Counted from the stretch's first letter, positions 19,782-28,007 are shown. The stretch: DNA of 64,000 bases from Alkalicoccus luteus (GCF_012034335.1 NZ_JAATHJ010000015.1:1-64000), one strand, 5' to 3'. The notes: a model not told the origin generated them from the letters alone. Numbers and translations: made by a program.

Positions 19782-20912
19782 TCATTGGCTTTTCATCGTT
19801 TTCCTTAGAAACCATGTTAACGGTTTTCCAGGAAAGTATAGAGGCGTTAATAGTCTCGGTAGTGGGATCACATTGACATCCTCGGGGTATGGGTAAAAAT
19901 GAGACAACCAGGTGACGACACGTTGCCTAATTGGCATAATCTGCTTCAAATAATGTTGATGATGATCTTGAATCCAATCAGGAAGTTTCCCGTCATGAAG
20001 ATTGATTTGATGAGCAAGATAGATGTGTGTCTGATCAGCTAGAGAAACGGATTTTTCACTTGTTAATAAACCAGAAAATTCGTCAGGAACTTCCGTATTG
20101 AATATATCCTTACTTAATTTCAATGCAGAACCATAAACGTGTTCCGGCACAAATCCACCCCTATAGCTGAACGCTTGCCCGTATTTCAGAACCAGCATAT
20201 GAATATCATAAAGCCATCGTAGTCTACTCCACCCGTGCCTTGCCCCATGCATAATTAAAAACTGAAACAAATGATCACTTCCAGGCATAAAAAAAGCATT
20301 TCCAGCTATGATTATCATTTCTCTTTGCTCCCACAACGCTTGAAATGAGGGTTCTTTTCCAGGACCAGGATGCAGGCGCCAGTGAAGTTCTACTTTTAAG
20401 CCTTCTTCGCTTATAAAAGTGGAATGATGATGCCGCCACTTCCAATCATTCAATCTACGTGAAAAATACACCTGCTCTTTATAACCGATTGCTTTTAATA
20501 GCTCTTCTGCACCTTCCAAATCTGATAAAGATACTAGCAGATCGATATCACTTGTACTGCGGAGAGAAAGGTCGCCGAATAATTTTTGTGACAAAAGGAG
20601 ACCCTTTAAATGAAGAGCTTTAAGTTTGTTTTTATTAAAACAATCATTCAGCTTTACCATTTCTCTAATTAATTGAAAATGGTAGAAGGTAATTCTTGCA
20701 GCCTTCTTCTGAATTATACCCCTCCACTCTTCAGGTATCGGAAAGCTTTCTCTCTGCTCGATCTGCTGATTAAGAACTGGTATTAAACGATGATGATACG
20801 CTGCATTATATATACCTTGCCAATCTACCTCACGATGATTGAGGTGTTGATGGTTGATAATATTCAATAGATCTGCTGAGTTCCTATCCAATACACTTTG
20901 GTGAACTGACAT
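19782..20912 (-). CDS. Lasso-cluster nucleotidyltransferase-like protein
   Basis: A 376-residue protein of the NTP_transf_5 type (uncharacterised nucleotidyltransferase). The central LRSTSDIDLLVSLSDLEGA segment holds the nucleotidyltransferase-like Ser and two Asp positions. Paeninodin-type lasso clusters carry a gene of this kind whose role is not established; modification of the peptide is one possibility. It overlaps the protease gene by 29 bases, so translation is probably coupled. The gene is AT-rich like its neighbours. Confidence 0.85.
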   Translation of the reverse strand: MSVHQSVLDRNSADLLNIINHQHLNHREVDWQGIYNAAYHHRLIPVLNQQIEQRESFPIPEEWRGIIQKKAARITFYHFQLIREMVKLNDCFNKNKLKALHLKGLLLSQKLFGDLSLRSTSDIDLLVSLSDLEGAEELLKAIGYKEQVYFSRRLNDWKWRHHHSTFISEEGLKVELHWRLHPGPGKEPSFQALWEQREMIIIAGNAFFMPGSDHLFQFLIMHGARHGWSRLRWLYDIHMLVLKYGQAFSYRGGFVPEHVYGSALKLSKDIFNTEVPDEFSGLLTSEKSVSLADQTHIYLAHQINLHDGKLPDWIQDHHQHYLKQIMPIRQRVVTWLSHFYPYPEDVNVIPLPRLLTPLYFPGKPLTWFLRKTMKSQ

Positions 20913-21375
20913 TGCTGCTCCTCCTTTGCTCTCCTTCTAAGGCGTACGTAACAGCTGGAGTAAATTGGCTCCTTAATTCTCCTCCAGTAACAAAAATAGT
21001 TCCACTACGGAGCCATGCATGAGCTTCCAGATTTCCATCCTCATTTCTTGCCGTAGCTAGATAGAACGTTGAAGGATAGCCTCTTCTTTTGAGCATGTTA
21101 GAAGCTGCAAGTGCTTGAACAAGACACATACTTTCCCAAAATGTATATTTTGCTACAGTTTGAACTGCTCCCGAAACACGACGAATTTTATCGCGTTCCT
21201 CAGCGTCATAGACAGATAGAAGCGTTTCTGCCTGCGGTACACCAAGCTTTTTTTGCCACTGTGAGAAAGGGCGATGCTTTATAACTTTAGCAATAGCCAA
21301 TTCAGCAAACGCTTCAGCGTATAGGAGCCTCATCCCATTTGAGTGAAAAATCAGCGTACTACATTTTCTCAGCAT
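20884..21375 (-). CDS. Lasso leader peptidase (B2, transglutaminase-like)
   Basis: A 163-residue protein of the lasso peptide biosynthesis B family. It has the expected catalytic Cys84 in WESMCLVQALA and His119 in EAHAWLRSG, within a papain/transglutaminase-like fold. It cuts the leader from the precursor so that the new Gly1 amine can be cyclised. The RRE that feeds it the leader is encoded by the overlapping upstream gene (7-base overlap), the split B1/B2 arrangement usual in Firmicutes. The start ATG at 21375 follows a GGGGGGA tract. Confidence 0.9.
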   Translation of the reverse strand: MLRKCSTLIFHSNGMRLLYAEAFAELAIAKVIKHRPFSQWQKKLGVPQAETLLSVYDAEERDKIRRVSGAVQTVAKYTFWESMCLVQALAASNMLKRRGYPSTFYLATARNEDGNLEAHAWLRSGTIFVTGGELRSQFTPAVTYALEGEQRRSSNVSSPKCIG

Positions 21376-21656
21376 GTCAGTCCCCCCCGTACTTCCACAA
21401 GCTCTTCCTGAATCAAATGCTTTAAGAAAGCTTCTACCTCCTTATAACACTGCTGTACTTCAATATCATATTTCATTATCATGTCTGACGTGATTTCATC
21501 TACCGTCACCGGTTGCATTAATTTTTCCCAAATATCACCTCCTACAGAACCGATGTTATAATAACTCCCATTTTTCATATTAAACATTACTGTTTCACCA
21601 TTCATTTTGCTTACAACATTACCCTTCTTTTGTAAGTACCATTTTTGATGAGTCAT
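21369..21656 (-). CDS. Lasso RiPP recognition element (B1, PqqD-like)
   Basis: A 95-residue PqqD-family protein. Features include NGETVMFNMKNGSYYNI, the beta-hairpin with the typical Tyr-Tyr-Asn segment, and a helical C-terminal half (WEKLMQPVTVDEI onward). It binds the precursor leader through the aromatic-x-x-Pro motif and delivers it to the peptidase and cyclase. I chose the ATG at 21656 (MTHQKWYLQ) because GGGGGGGAG lies just upstream. The gene overlaps the kinase gene by 38 bases and the peptidase gene by 7. Confidence 0.9.
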   Translation of the reverse strand: MTHQKWYLQKKGNVVSKMNGETVMFNMKNGSYYNIGSVGGDIWEKLMQPVTVDEITSDMIMKYDIEVQQCYKEVEAFLKHLIQEELVEVRGGLTC

Positions 21657-22578
21657 TGATCTCCCCCCCCTCCAACACTGTATCAATTAGTTGTTGAACC
21701 TGAGAAAATGTATCTTCATCATCAGGACGCTTCAACTGCCACATAGAAACTTTTTCAGCTATAGCTGAAGCATACTGAAAATGCCATTGTGGTGTCTGAA
21801 TGTACGGTACTAGAAAGCCTCTATATGTTTGTCTAGCAACTAGAGGAAGCTTCTCTAAATTTATTACCTCCGTTATTTCACAAAAAGGAATGTGTTCTGT
21901 CTTTATTACCTCAATAATAATATCTAGCTTTTTTTCTTCTTTGGTAAATTTATCCTCGCATGGAACTGCAAATTTTGTTTTTCGATCAAAAAGAGGTAGA
22001 TATTTTGACTGATCCATCTCTAATGTACTTAAACTCTTAGTCCATAGCTTTTGTTGGGCATAAGCCGGAATCACGATAACTTCACCTTTTGAATTGATTT
22101 TTACTGGAATTAAATCATCGCTTATTAACATTGCTCCTTTCTTTAAATAAGAGGCTGCCAAAGTCGATTTTCCAGCCCCGGAATTTCCCGTAAAAGCAAT
22201 TGTTTTTCCCTGATACCAAACTACACTTCCATGTAATGTAAGCTGAGAACGCTGCATCAAAATGATCCCCATGCATGTTCCAAGTAAAAAAAGACGGACT
22301 TGATCCAGCTTACTATCTCTTAGCATCCCCACCCTGATCAAGCGCCCGCCTTCTATCGAAAAGACAGCTAGATCTTTTTCTAAAAACAGCACTTCGCTCT
22401 TGTTTATGACAAATTCCTCCGGATCACTGCTTTGTTCGCAGAATTCTTGTATAACAGAAGAATCGTGTACTATTGAAACATCTGTTCCTCCCCCTTGTGC
22501 AACCATTAGTTCCGGTAACGGTATTTCGGTTTCTATATTCAAGCTGAATGCTGCTTTTCTCTCTTTTTTAAAGATCAC
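21619..22578 (-). CDS. Lasso precursor Ser kinase, HPr-kinase-like (PadeK type)
   Basis: A 319-residue protein whose central region resembles HPr kinase: P-loop GNSGAGKST at about residues 131-139 and a following MLISDDLIPV segment. Such kinases in paeninodin-like clusters phosphorylate the C-terminal Ser of the precursor. The precursor encoded just upstream ends in Ser52, which fits. The start is GTG at 22578 with AAGGAGGG six bases upstream. Its N-terminal part contains GGGTDV (about residues 29-34), the same six residues that begin the lasso core, encoded with different codons. This match is unexplained. Confidence 0.9.
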   Translation of the reverse strand: MIFKKERKAAFSLNIETEIPLPELMVAQGGGTDVSIVHDSSVIQEFCEQSSDPEEFVINKSEVLFLEKDLAVFSIEGGRLIRVGMLRDSKLDQVRLFLLGTCMGIILMQRSQLTLHGSVVWYQGKTIAFTGNSGAGKSTLAASYLKKGAMLISDDLIPVKINSKGEVIVIPAYAQQKLWTKSLSTLEMDQSKYLPLFDRKTKFAVPCEDKFTKEEKKLDIIIEVIKTEHIPFCEITEVINLEKLPLVARQTYRGFLVPYIQTPQWHFQYASAIAEKVSMWQLKRPDDEDTFSQVQQLIDTVLEGGEINDSSKMVLTKEG

Positions 22579-22605
22579 TGTCTTCCCTCCTTATCGGATA
22601 AGAAT

Positions 22606-22626
22606 CCCGTCCGTTTTTCGGACGGG
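22606..22626 (-). promoter_or_regulatory. Hairpin between lasso precursor and kinase genes
   Basis: A perfect 7-bp CCCGTCC/GGACGGG stem with a 7-base loop lies about 20 bases past the precursor stop codon. It is followed by ATTCTTATCC and not by a T-run, so it is more likely an mRNA-stabilising or partial attenuation hairpin. Such hairpins can raise precursor output over downstream enzymes. Confidence 0.6.
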
Positions 22627-22646
22627 TCTTATGGATAACACTCTTA

Positions 22647-22805
22647 TCAGCTACCTCCGTTTTCACCATCCCTAGGGCATGTAGGGTTTGGTTGCTGACT
22701 ACTATTATTTGCCTCTGTACAATCTCCGAAAACGTCTGTGCCGCCTCCCATTGTTTGCGTGATGTCCAACTTTTCAATTACTGGCGTTTTCCATGCTTGT
22801 TTCAT
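22647..22805 (-). CDS. Lasso peptide precursor (A protein)
   Basis: A 52-codon gene, not in the frame of the longer ORF that overlaps it. Its ATG overlaps the cyclase stop codon in an ATGA arrangement, with AAGGGGGTG upstream. The leader (residues 1-19) starts MKQAWKTPVIEKLDITQTM: an aromatic-x-x-Pro-x-Ile recognition motif (Trp5, Pro8, Ile10) and the penultimate Thr18 required by the peptidase. The core should start at Gly20 and run to Ser52, 33 residues. Gly20 to Asp28 (GGGTDVFGD) would form a nine-residue macrolactam ring. Cys29 and Cys43 (core positions 10 and 24) both lie outside the ring. The C-terminal Ser52 suits phosphorylation by the adjacent kinase. Ring size and cleavage site are inferred from family rules. 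Confidence 0.9.
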   Translation of the reverse strand: MKQAWKTPVIEKLDITQTMGGGTDVFGDCTEANNSSQQPNPTCPRDGENGGS

Positions 22806-24712
22806 AGTTTCACCCCCTTTCGTTCCTTATTTACTACTAATCTATATAAAGTAAGCAATCGGATGAGGCTGACAAAGCGGAGCTTAATAAGCTCTTCCTG
22901 CCCTTCTGCATTCTCCAGCTCCTTTATATACTCATGTAAGAGGATGGTAGATGTCCACGAACGAATTAGAGGGTGATGAAGCATCTCCTTAAATTCGTTG
23001 ATAAGATCATTCCATTCCTTTTCTAATCGCAAGATGGTATCAGCTGCCTGCATACCCCTTGAAAAATAATTAGTAATTATTTCAACAGGCAAGTACTCTT
23101 TCATTGACCTTCTTATTAGAGATCGATCTAGTCCATTTTTCCAAAATTGTTCTTCAGGAATTGCTAAGCAAAACTGGATGAGCCTTAAATCATTCGTAGG
23201 ATCCCTATTCCAAACTCCCGTTTCAAGAGACATCTTTGTATCTAGAACACCGTTTTTATTCCAGGAACCATCATGAAGAAAATGATTGTTTCTTGATAAA
23301 GCGGGATTTTTCAAACCTCTTTCGGTTAAACCTATCGACGAGAGTTTTTCAACTGTTCTATGACAGGCTGCGAAATTTTTATCAATAATTGATTCGTATA
23401 CTCCTTGTGAGAGCACTTCTTTTTTCAGTAAATATGGAAACATTTTTTTTCTGCCTGTTCTATAGTAATTACAAAATTGCTTTAATTCTTTATTCACTTT
23501 AATAAGCTTCCCTCGTTTTATTAATCTTCTGTATGCTGATAAATTGATTTCTAGAGACCCATGCGATATCGTAAAATTTCCTCTAGCCCCATTTAGCAGT
23601 ACCTTAACTCCATCTTGCTTAGCTCGGTAGGTAACACCTTCAAGCCAAAACATGTTTGGTACAAATTTAAATGGAGTTTCTAATATGCTAATTTGATTAT
23701 TAAGATTAGAGAGAAGAGACTGATCTTCAAATCGTAAAAATGTGGGTTTGATTTCTGGGTACAACTCTAAAAAGGATTGAATGTATTCGCTCTCATCAGG
23801 CACTAGTGACTTATCTGTCCAGTCTTGGAAATTATGTTTGGGAAGCACACTGTAACTGTAAAGCTTATCTTTAGCATTTCGTGCTGCAAAGGCTGTCACA
23901 CTTGTAGAATCCAGCCCTCCACTTAAATACGTACCAATTTTACCGTTGGTTCGAAGTCTATCCCTCACTGCTCTCTCTAAAATGTTTCTGAACATTTCTT
24001 CGTATTGATCATCACTTTGAAACACAATTTGTTTTGTGAAATCAATCGCTGCATATTTTTTTATATTTATTGTTCCAGCCTTATACTCTAATGAGTGCGA
24101 AGGCGGGATTTGCTTAATATTCGTATAGATTGTTGAATCGACTGTTACAGCATCAAGAAATGTGGGAATAGCTATATATTCTGCTACCCAAGCCTCATTA
24201 ATTTCAGGGTTTATATCAAAGGCTCTTAATAAAGGTTCCATTGTTGTACAAATAGTTAAGTAATCATCAGTATGTGAAAAATAGAGGGTTCTTGTACCAG
24301 AAAAATCTCTTGCTGCGAAGCAAACCTCTCTCTGACTATCCCAAATTATGAAGGCAAAATCTCCAATGAGTTTTTTTACGCATTTATTACCCCATTTTTT
24401 ATAAGATTCCAATATGAGTTGAGTATCTGACATTAATTTAGAATGACTTGTTTTTATCCCTAAATCCTGTGATAATTCATATCGATTATCGATAATACAA
24501 TCAGCGACAATCATATAGTTGTTTTGCAATAGAGGCAGGATTTCTCCCTCAGACTCTGGAGTAACCCATTGATGAGCACAAGAGAAGCCAGCTCTTCCAT
24601 AATAAAGCTGATTTAATGCTTCATGCTGATAAGATTTTAGACATTCTGTCAATCGCTCAAGCGAATTGTTTAACTGTGGACTTTCAGATATTATCGCTGC
24701 TATAGCTCCCAA
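22802..24712 (-). CDS. Lasso peptide macrolactam synthetase (C protein, AsnB-like)
   Basis: A 636-residue asparagine-synthetase homologue. The N-terminal half is a glutamine-amidotransferase-like domain lacking the catalytic Cys2 (it begins with a GAIAAI stretch), as usual for lasso cyclases. The C-terminal half has the ATP-pyrophosphatase motif SGGLDSTSV. It adenylates the Asp28 side chain and joins it to the Gly20 amine. No ATG is suitably placed. I propose the TTG at 24712, which has GGAGG eight bases upstream, and reject the open frame reaching a TTG at 24778 with no ribosome binding site. It is the first gene of the operon, with a good promoter about 130 bases upstream. Confidence 0.92.
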   Translation of the reverse strand: MGAIAAIISESPQLNNSLERLTECLKSYQHEALNQLYYGRAGFSCAHQWVTPESEGEILPLLQNNYMIVADCIIDNRYELSQDLGIKTSHSKLMSDTQLILESYKKWGNKCVKKLIGDFAFIIWDSQREVCFAARDFSGTRTLYFSHTDDYLTICTTMEPLLRAFDINPEINEAWVAEYIAIPTFLDAVTVDSTIYTNIKQIPPSHSLEYKAGTINIKKYAAIDFTKQIVFQSDDQYEEMFRNILERAVRDRLRTNGKIGTYLSGGLDSTSVTAFAARNAKDKLYSYSVLPKHNFQDWTDKSLVPDESEYIQSFLELYPEIKPTFLRFEDQSLLSNLNNQISILETPFKFVPNMFWLEGVTYRAKQDGVKVLLNGARGNFTISHGSLEINLSAYRRLIKRGKLIKVNKELKQFCNYYRTGRKKMFPYLLKKEVLSQGVYESIIDKNFAACHRTVEKLSSIGLTERGLKNPALSRNNHFLHDGSWNKNGVLDTKMSLETGVWNRDPTNDLRLIQFCLAIPEEQFWKNGLDRSLIRRSMKEYLPVEIITNYFSRGMQAADTILRLEKEWNDLINEFKEMLHHPLIRSWTSTILLHEYIKELENAEGQEELIKLRFVSLIRLLTLYRLVVNKERKGVKL

Positions 24713-24839
24713 GTCTCCCGCCTCCAACTCGTGCGTTTTAACGAACAAAACGAATAAAATAAATGCAAACGCGTGCAAACACGTTCGCTTTAAAAAATCG
24801 ATCAGTAACTAAATTCTTAATAACGAATAACTTATGTTC

Positions 24840-24868
24840 AATTTAGCACCATATACGGAAGCTGTCAA
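24840..24868 (-). promoter_or_regulatory. SigA-type promoter of the lasso operon
   Basis: On the minus strand TTGACA (24868-24863), a 17-base spacer, then TAAATT (24845-24840) with an extended TG before the -10. It is about 130 bases before the proposed cyclase start. The AT-rich leader that follows contains TTTGCA-type repeats near 24762-24790 that could be an operator. Confidence 0.75.
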
Positions 24869-24970
24869 CTAAATATTCAGAAAAAAGATTGTTGAAAATT
24901 CTCTTAAAAATGAACAGCCGTTCGTTTTATGAGCTATTTATCAAAAACGTTATAACGAACAAACATCCAT

Positions 24971-25004
24971 GAAAAACGGTCTGAGCAGATTGGCTCAGAC
25001 CGTT
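24971..25004 (-). terminator. Terminator of the peroxiredoxin-like gene
   Basis: Perfect 11-bp ACGGTCTGAGC/GCTCAGACCGT stem (24976-25003) with TTTTTC on the minus strand. Confidence 0.92.
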
Positions 25005-25014
25005 CACTCTCCTT

Positions 25015-25521
25015 TTACTGCTTATGCTCAACAATATAGTCGATATTCTGCTGCAGTCCTTCCACATCAATGCGTCCAAACGGGCCGCTTTGACGCTGCA
25101 CGAACAGCAGCCTGTTTTCTTCATCTAACAGGAAGACTGCTGGCTCTCCATGGATTCCGTGATCGCTGTACATACTGTTCTCATCATCATGCTTGTACAC
25201 ACCGAAGTCCTGCAGCATTTGCATGTTTTCATCGGCAAGTATGGGAAATGGATAGTTGTGCTTATGCTGAAAGCCTTCCAGCTTTTCAAGCCTGTCGCTT
25301 GAGACAGCGGTAATCCACACGTTCTGATCAGACAGCTGTTTTTGACTTTCCTTCAGCTCCTGCAGTGATTTCTCGCACGCGGGACACCAGGAGCCGCGGA
25401 AGTAATAGATCAATCTCCAGCCCGGACGCACTTCTCTGTCCTTCTCAAGCTGATACGTCTCTCCTGTGACAGCCGGAAGTGCAATCTCCGGTGTATGATA
25501 GCCTACTAACAGATTTTCCAT
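25015..25521 (-). CDS. Peroxiredoxin / thioredoxin-fold protein (AhpC/TSA family)
   Basis: A 168-residue redoxin. The N-terminal APE-like segment (YHTPEIALPAVTG) and the active-site stretch YYFRGSWCPACEKSLQEL with a CPAC pair point to the AhpC/TSA superfamily. Conserved Pro of the thioredoxin fold is in HGEPAVFLLDEE. It may act as a thiol peroxidase or thioredoxin-like reductase in the cytoplasm; no signal peptide is seen. The gene follows the MFS gene by 41 bases on the same strand, so they may be co-transcribed. GGTGAAAGG precedes the ATG closely. Confidence 0.85.
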   Translation of the reverse strand: MENLLVGYHTPEIALPAVTGETYQLEKDREVRPGWRLIYYFRGSWCPACEKSLQELKESQKQLSDQNVWITAVSSDRLEKLEGFQHKHNYPFPILADENMQMLQDFGVYKHDDENSMYSDHGIHGEPAVFLLDEENRLLFVQRQSGPFGRIDVEGLQQNIDYIVEHKQ

Positions 25522-25562
25522 CCTTTCACCTCAGTGATTGTGGCGTGATGCTTTTTTTCCCG

Positions 25563-26825
25563 TTATCGGTCTCTTTTAATCACTGGCCCTTTATTTTTCC
25601 AGGCGACAAACGATGCCGTAAGCGGAAAAACCAGCATGAGAAGCAAAATTTCGTTATAGCTGCCAAATTGGTCAAACGCCAGTCCAAAGGGCAGTGGTCC
25701 GATCGCGGATGCTGTTACCGTCGCCGTCACACCGACTCCCTTCAGGCTTCCAAGGTGTGCGGTGCCGAAAAAATTCGGAATGATCAGCGCGAGACAGATG
25801 GTCCCGAAACCTGCTGCCGTTCCCCGCAGCAGACCAAACAGCACTGCCGAGGTGTAGCCTTCACCGGCAAGGAGTACGAGAACCGCTGAAGCTTCCGTCA
25901 GAAACGTAAGTGCAAAAACGGTTGGGAGCGGAAACCGGTCCAGGACGGCACCTGCCAGAAACGAGAGAGGAAAGGCCGTGAGCGCCACGAGACTTAAGAC
26001 AAAGGAGGCCTCTCCTCTCGTCAGTCCCTGTTCTCCGAGAATCGATACCATATGAAACGTCAGCCCGGTGTTCACCATCGCCGGTACAGCAATGCAAAAT
26101 ATCACCGCCCAGAAGCTCGGCGAACGAAGTGCCTGCTGCAGCGTCAGGCCTGCATCAGCTATTGCGTTTCCGGCGCGTTCTGATTCCTTCCATGAAAGAC
26201 CATCGACCTGAAGGCCATAGTCTCCTGGAGCATTTCGCACGAAAAGAATGACGAGAGGCAGATAGCAGACTAGCAGAATCGCTCCCCAGATCTGCCATGC
26301 TCCCTGCCAGCCTGCCCCGGCGATCAGCCAGACGTTGAGCGGCGGCAATACGGCAGCACTTAAAAATCCGCCAACCTCCATCAGTGCAAATGCTTTTCCT
26401 CGCTTTGCCGAAAACCATCTCGGCACGAGTGTGTTCGGAACCATTTCCATCAGTCCCTGCCCAAACAGCCGAATGAAAAAGAAGCCGAAAAACAGCATAA
26501 CCGGCCCGAGCAGCAGGCTGTTAAACAAGCAGGCAAGACCCAGCAAAACTGCTGCACTGATTGATGCCTTCCGCTGGCCAAAGCGGTCGATCAAGCTGCC
26601 AAACCAGATCATCAGCGTTCCCGACAGCAGCGTTGCTCCTGCATACAGAGCCGATACGAGCGACCGGCTCCAGCCGAACTCTTCTATGTAGGCGTCAATA
26701 AAAATAGAAACCGAATACGTCTGACCAGGTCCGGATAAAAAGACGGCTGCTGCCGACATCATCACAATCACCCAGCCGTAATAGCCGGGTATGCTCCGCA
26801 TCACCCGATCTGGTCTTTGCTGCAT
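25563..26825 (-). CDS. MFS transporter
   Basis: A 420-residue protein with twelve predicted transmembrane segments and the MFS A-motif-like GSLIDRFGQRKAS after segment two (residues about 77-89). The N-terminal YYGWVIVMMSAAAVF and GPGQTYSVSIFIDAYIEEFGWSRS resemble oxalate/formate antiporter and monocarboxylate porter relatives. The substrate is not known. It sits 54 bases behind the UDG-like gene and 41 bases before the peroxiredoxin-like gene, possibly one transcript. Confidence 0.87.
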   Translation of the reverse strand: MQQRPDRVMRSIPGYYGWVIVMMSAAAVFLSGPGQTYSVSIFIDAYIEEFGWSRSLVSALYAGATLLSGTLMIWFGSLIDRFGQRKASISAAVLLGLACLFNSLLLGPVMLFFGFFFIRLFGQGLMEMVPNTLVPRWFSAKRGKAFALMEVGGFLSAAVLPPLNVWLIAGAGWQGAWQIWGAILLVCYLPLVILFVRNAPGDYGLQVDGLSWKESERAGNAIADAGLTLQQALRSPSFWAVIFCIAVPAMVNTGLTFHMVSILGEQGLTRGEASFVLSLVALTAFPLSFLAGAVLDRFPLPTVFALTFLTEASAVLVLLAGEGYTSAVLFGLLRGTAAGFGTICLALIIPNFFGTAHLGSLKGVGVTATVTASAIGPLPFGLAFDQFGSYNEILLLMLVFPLTASFVAWKNKGPVIKRDR

Positions 26826-26879
26826 GCTGCACCCCCACCATTATTTCTGTTTACGAAATAGTATAGCACAGCTTTGCCT

Positions 26880-27650
26880 CTAGCCGAGACCTTCTATTTC
26901 CCGGGAAATAATGGCGCCGATTTCCCGAAGCGATGAACGGGATCCATATGAGCCGTGATGACGGCCGTGGCTGTCTGTCGCGCTTCCGAGTCCAAGAAAT
27001 TGTTCTCCCGGCTTCGCGTGAACAAATACGGCCGGGCAATCACAGACGCTCCCGGAGGCAAACGATACGGCCGGGTAGCCGGGCACGAGCTGCACCGGTC
27101 CATGCTCCACTTCCGGCAGCGCCCGCTTCACGTCGTCACCAAATACCCATATCTGTCGAGGCCTTAACCATGTAAGCCGCTGCTGGAACAGCGTACGCAT
27201 GTCCTCAAGCTGAAACAGCTCTTCTTTCAGACCGGTCGCTCCCATCCGCTTTTTAGTAGCAAACGGTACGTAATCCATGTGATACACCGAGGCATGATCT
27301 CCGTAGTAGCTGTGACCAGCTCCGTTCATAAACCCTTCCATCTTTGCGCCGTTCTTCTTTCCAAACCAGTTCGTGTACACGTCTCCGGAGAGAAAATAAT
27401 CGTTTAGCTGCCGCATTGCTGCCTCTGCCTCCGTTTTTGCCCAATCGACAGCCTTCTGATCGTTCTTTTTCCGGGGAAAGCGGTCCTCATTGTCAAAATC
27501 CCGCGGTGACGGGTTCACGCCAATTGTCAGCACCGGACGCACAGGCCCGAGCCAGAGGAGCGGCACAGCCTGGGGCAGAAGCAGGTCAGGATATGCAGCT
27601 GCAAGTTTATCCTGAAGCTGAGCTGCCTGCTGCATAATTGTCGTTTCCAT
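26880..27650 (-). CDS. Unknown protein with a UDG-fold-like motif
   Basis: A 256-residue protein I cannot place firmly. Near the N terminus it has VLTIGVNPSPRDF, resembling the G-x-x-P loop of uracil-DNA-glycosylase-fold proteins. Near the C terminus it has VFVHAKPGEQFLG, at about the place of their second His motif. Between these is an aromatic-rich segment (YTNWFGKKNG, GHSYYGDHASVYHMDY). A role in nucleic acid metabolism is possible but not shown. A perfect Noc-type palindrome lies inside its last codons. It has its own upstream terminator boundary and may be co-transcribed with the MFS gene. Confidence 0.7.
   Translation of the reverse strand: METTIMQQAAQLQDKLAAAYPDLLLPQAVPLLWLGPVRPVLTIGVNPSPRDFDNEDRFPRKKNDQKAVDWAKTEAEAAMRQLNDYFLSGDVYTNWFGKKNGAKMEGFMNGAGHSYYGDHASVYHMDYVPFATKKRMGATGLKEELFQLEDMRTLFQQRLTWLRPRQIWVFGDDVKRALPEVEHGPVQLVPGYPAVSFASGSVCDCPAVFVHAKPGEQFLGLGSATDSHGRHHGSYGSRSSLREIGAIISREIEGLG
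26896..26909. promoter_or_regulatory. Noc-binding site (NBS)
   Basis: ATTTCCCGGGAAAT is an exact match to the B. subtilis Noc consensus palindrome. Noc binds such sites, spreads with CTP, and blocks division over the nucleoid. The site lies within the 3' end of a gene, as NBS often do. Confidence 0.75.
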
Positions 27651-27667
27651 CGCGCTGCTCCTTTCAT

Positions 27668-27701
27668 ATAAAACTCCAGCCGGGTGGCTGCCCGGCTGGA
27701 G
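27668..27701 (-). terminator. Terminator of the thiamine-binding protein gene
   Basis: CTCCAGCCGGG/CCCGGCTGGAG perfect stem (27673-27701), followed by TTTTATA on the minus strand. Confidence 0.88.
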
Positions 27702-27716
27702 ATCGTTTATTTTTGT

Positions 27717-28007
27717 TTATTTGTCTACTTTATTGACCTGGCCTTCAAGCGTCATATCCTTATCCGTGCGGTCGTCGATCTTCATCGTCGTGACAACCCG
27801 CTTTGCATTATTTTTCACTTCGTTCAGGTGGATCACCTGGGCAACATCGAACAATTTATCGATGTCTCCTTCCACGATCGTTGAAGTTGGTGTGACCTGA
27901 TACTTGAGCCCATTCTGCTCAATAACTGCGACAGCTCGATCGACATCGTCCTGAAAGCTTTCTGAACCTGTTCCTACTGGTACTACGCTGATTTCTAAAA
28001 GTGCCAT
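27717..28007 (-). CDS. MTH1187/YqgV-family thiamine-binding protein
   Basis: A 96-residue single-domain protein of the thiamine-binding (MTH1187, YqgV) family. It begins MALLEISVVPVGTGSESFQDDV and contains VTPTSTIVEGDIDKL, both typical. Family members form ferredoxin-like tetramers that bind thiamine or related ligands; the physiological role is poorly known. I chose the ATG at 28007 because AAGGAGG lies nine bases upstream; a TTG two codons earlier is also in frame. No TPP riboswitch was seen upstream. It is a single-gene unit. Confidence 0.88.
   Translation of the reverse strand: MALLEISVVPVGTGSESFQDDVDRAVAVIEQNGLKYQVTPTSTIVEGDIDKLFDVAQVIHLNEVKNNAKRVVTTMKIDDRTDKDMTLEGQVNKVDK

Noticed and set aside
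22568-22777. 69-residue ORF overlapping the lasso precursor
   Set aside because: It is in another frame and lacks a ribosome binding site. The 52-codon frame at 22647-22805 has the leader motif, a good ribosome binding site and an ATGA overlap with the cyclase.
24713-24778. Longer N terminus for the lasso cyclase
   Set aside because: The added 22 codons start at a TTG with no ribosome binding site and give a hydrophobic extension not expected in the family. The TTG at 24712 has GGAGG at the right distance.
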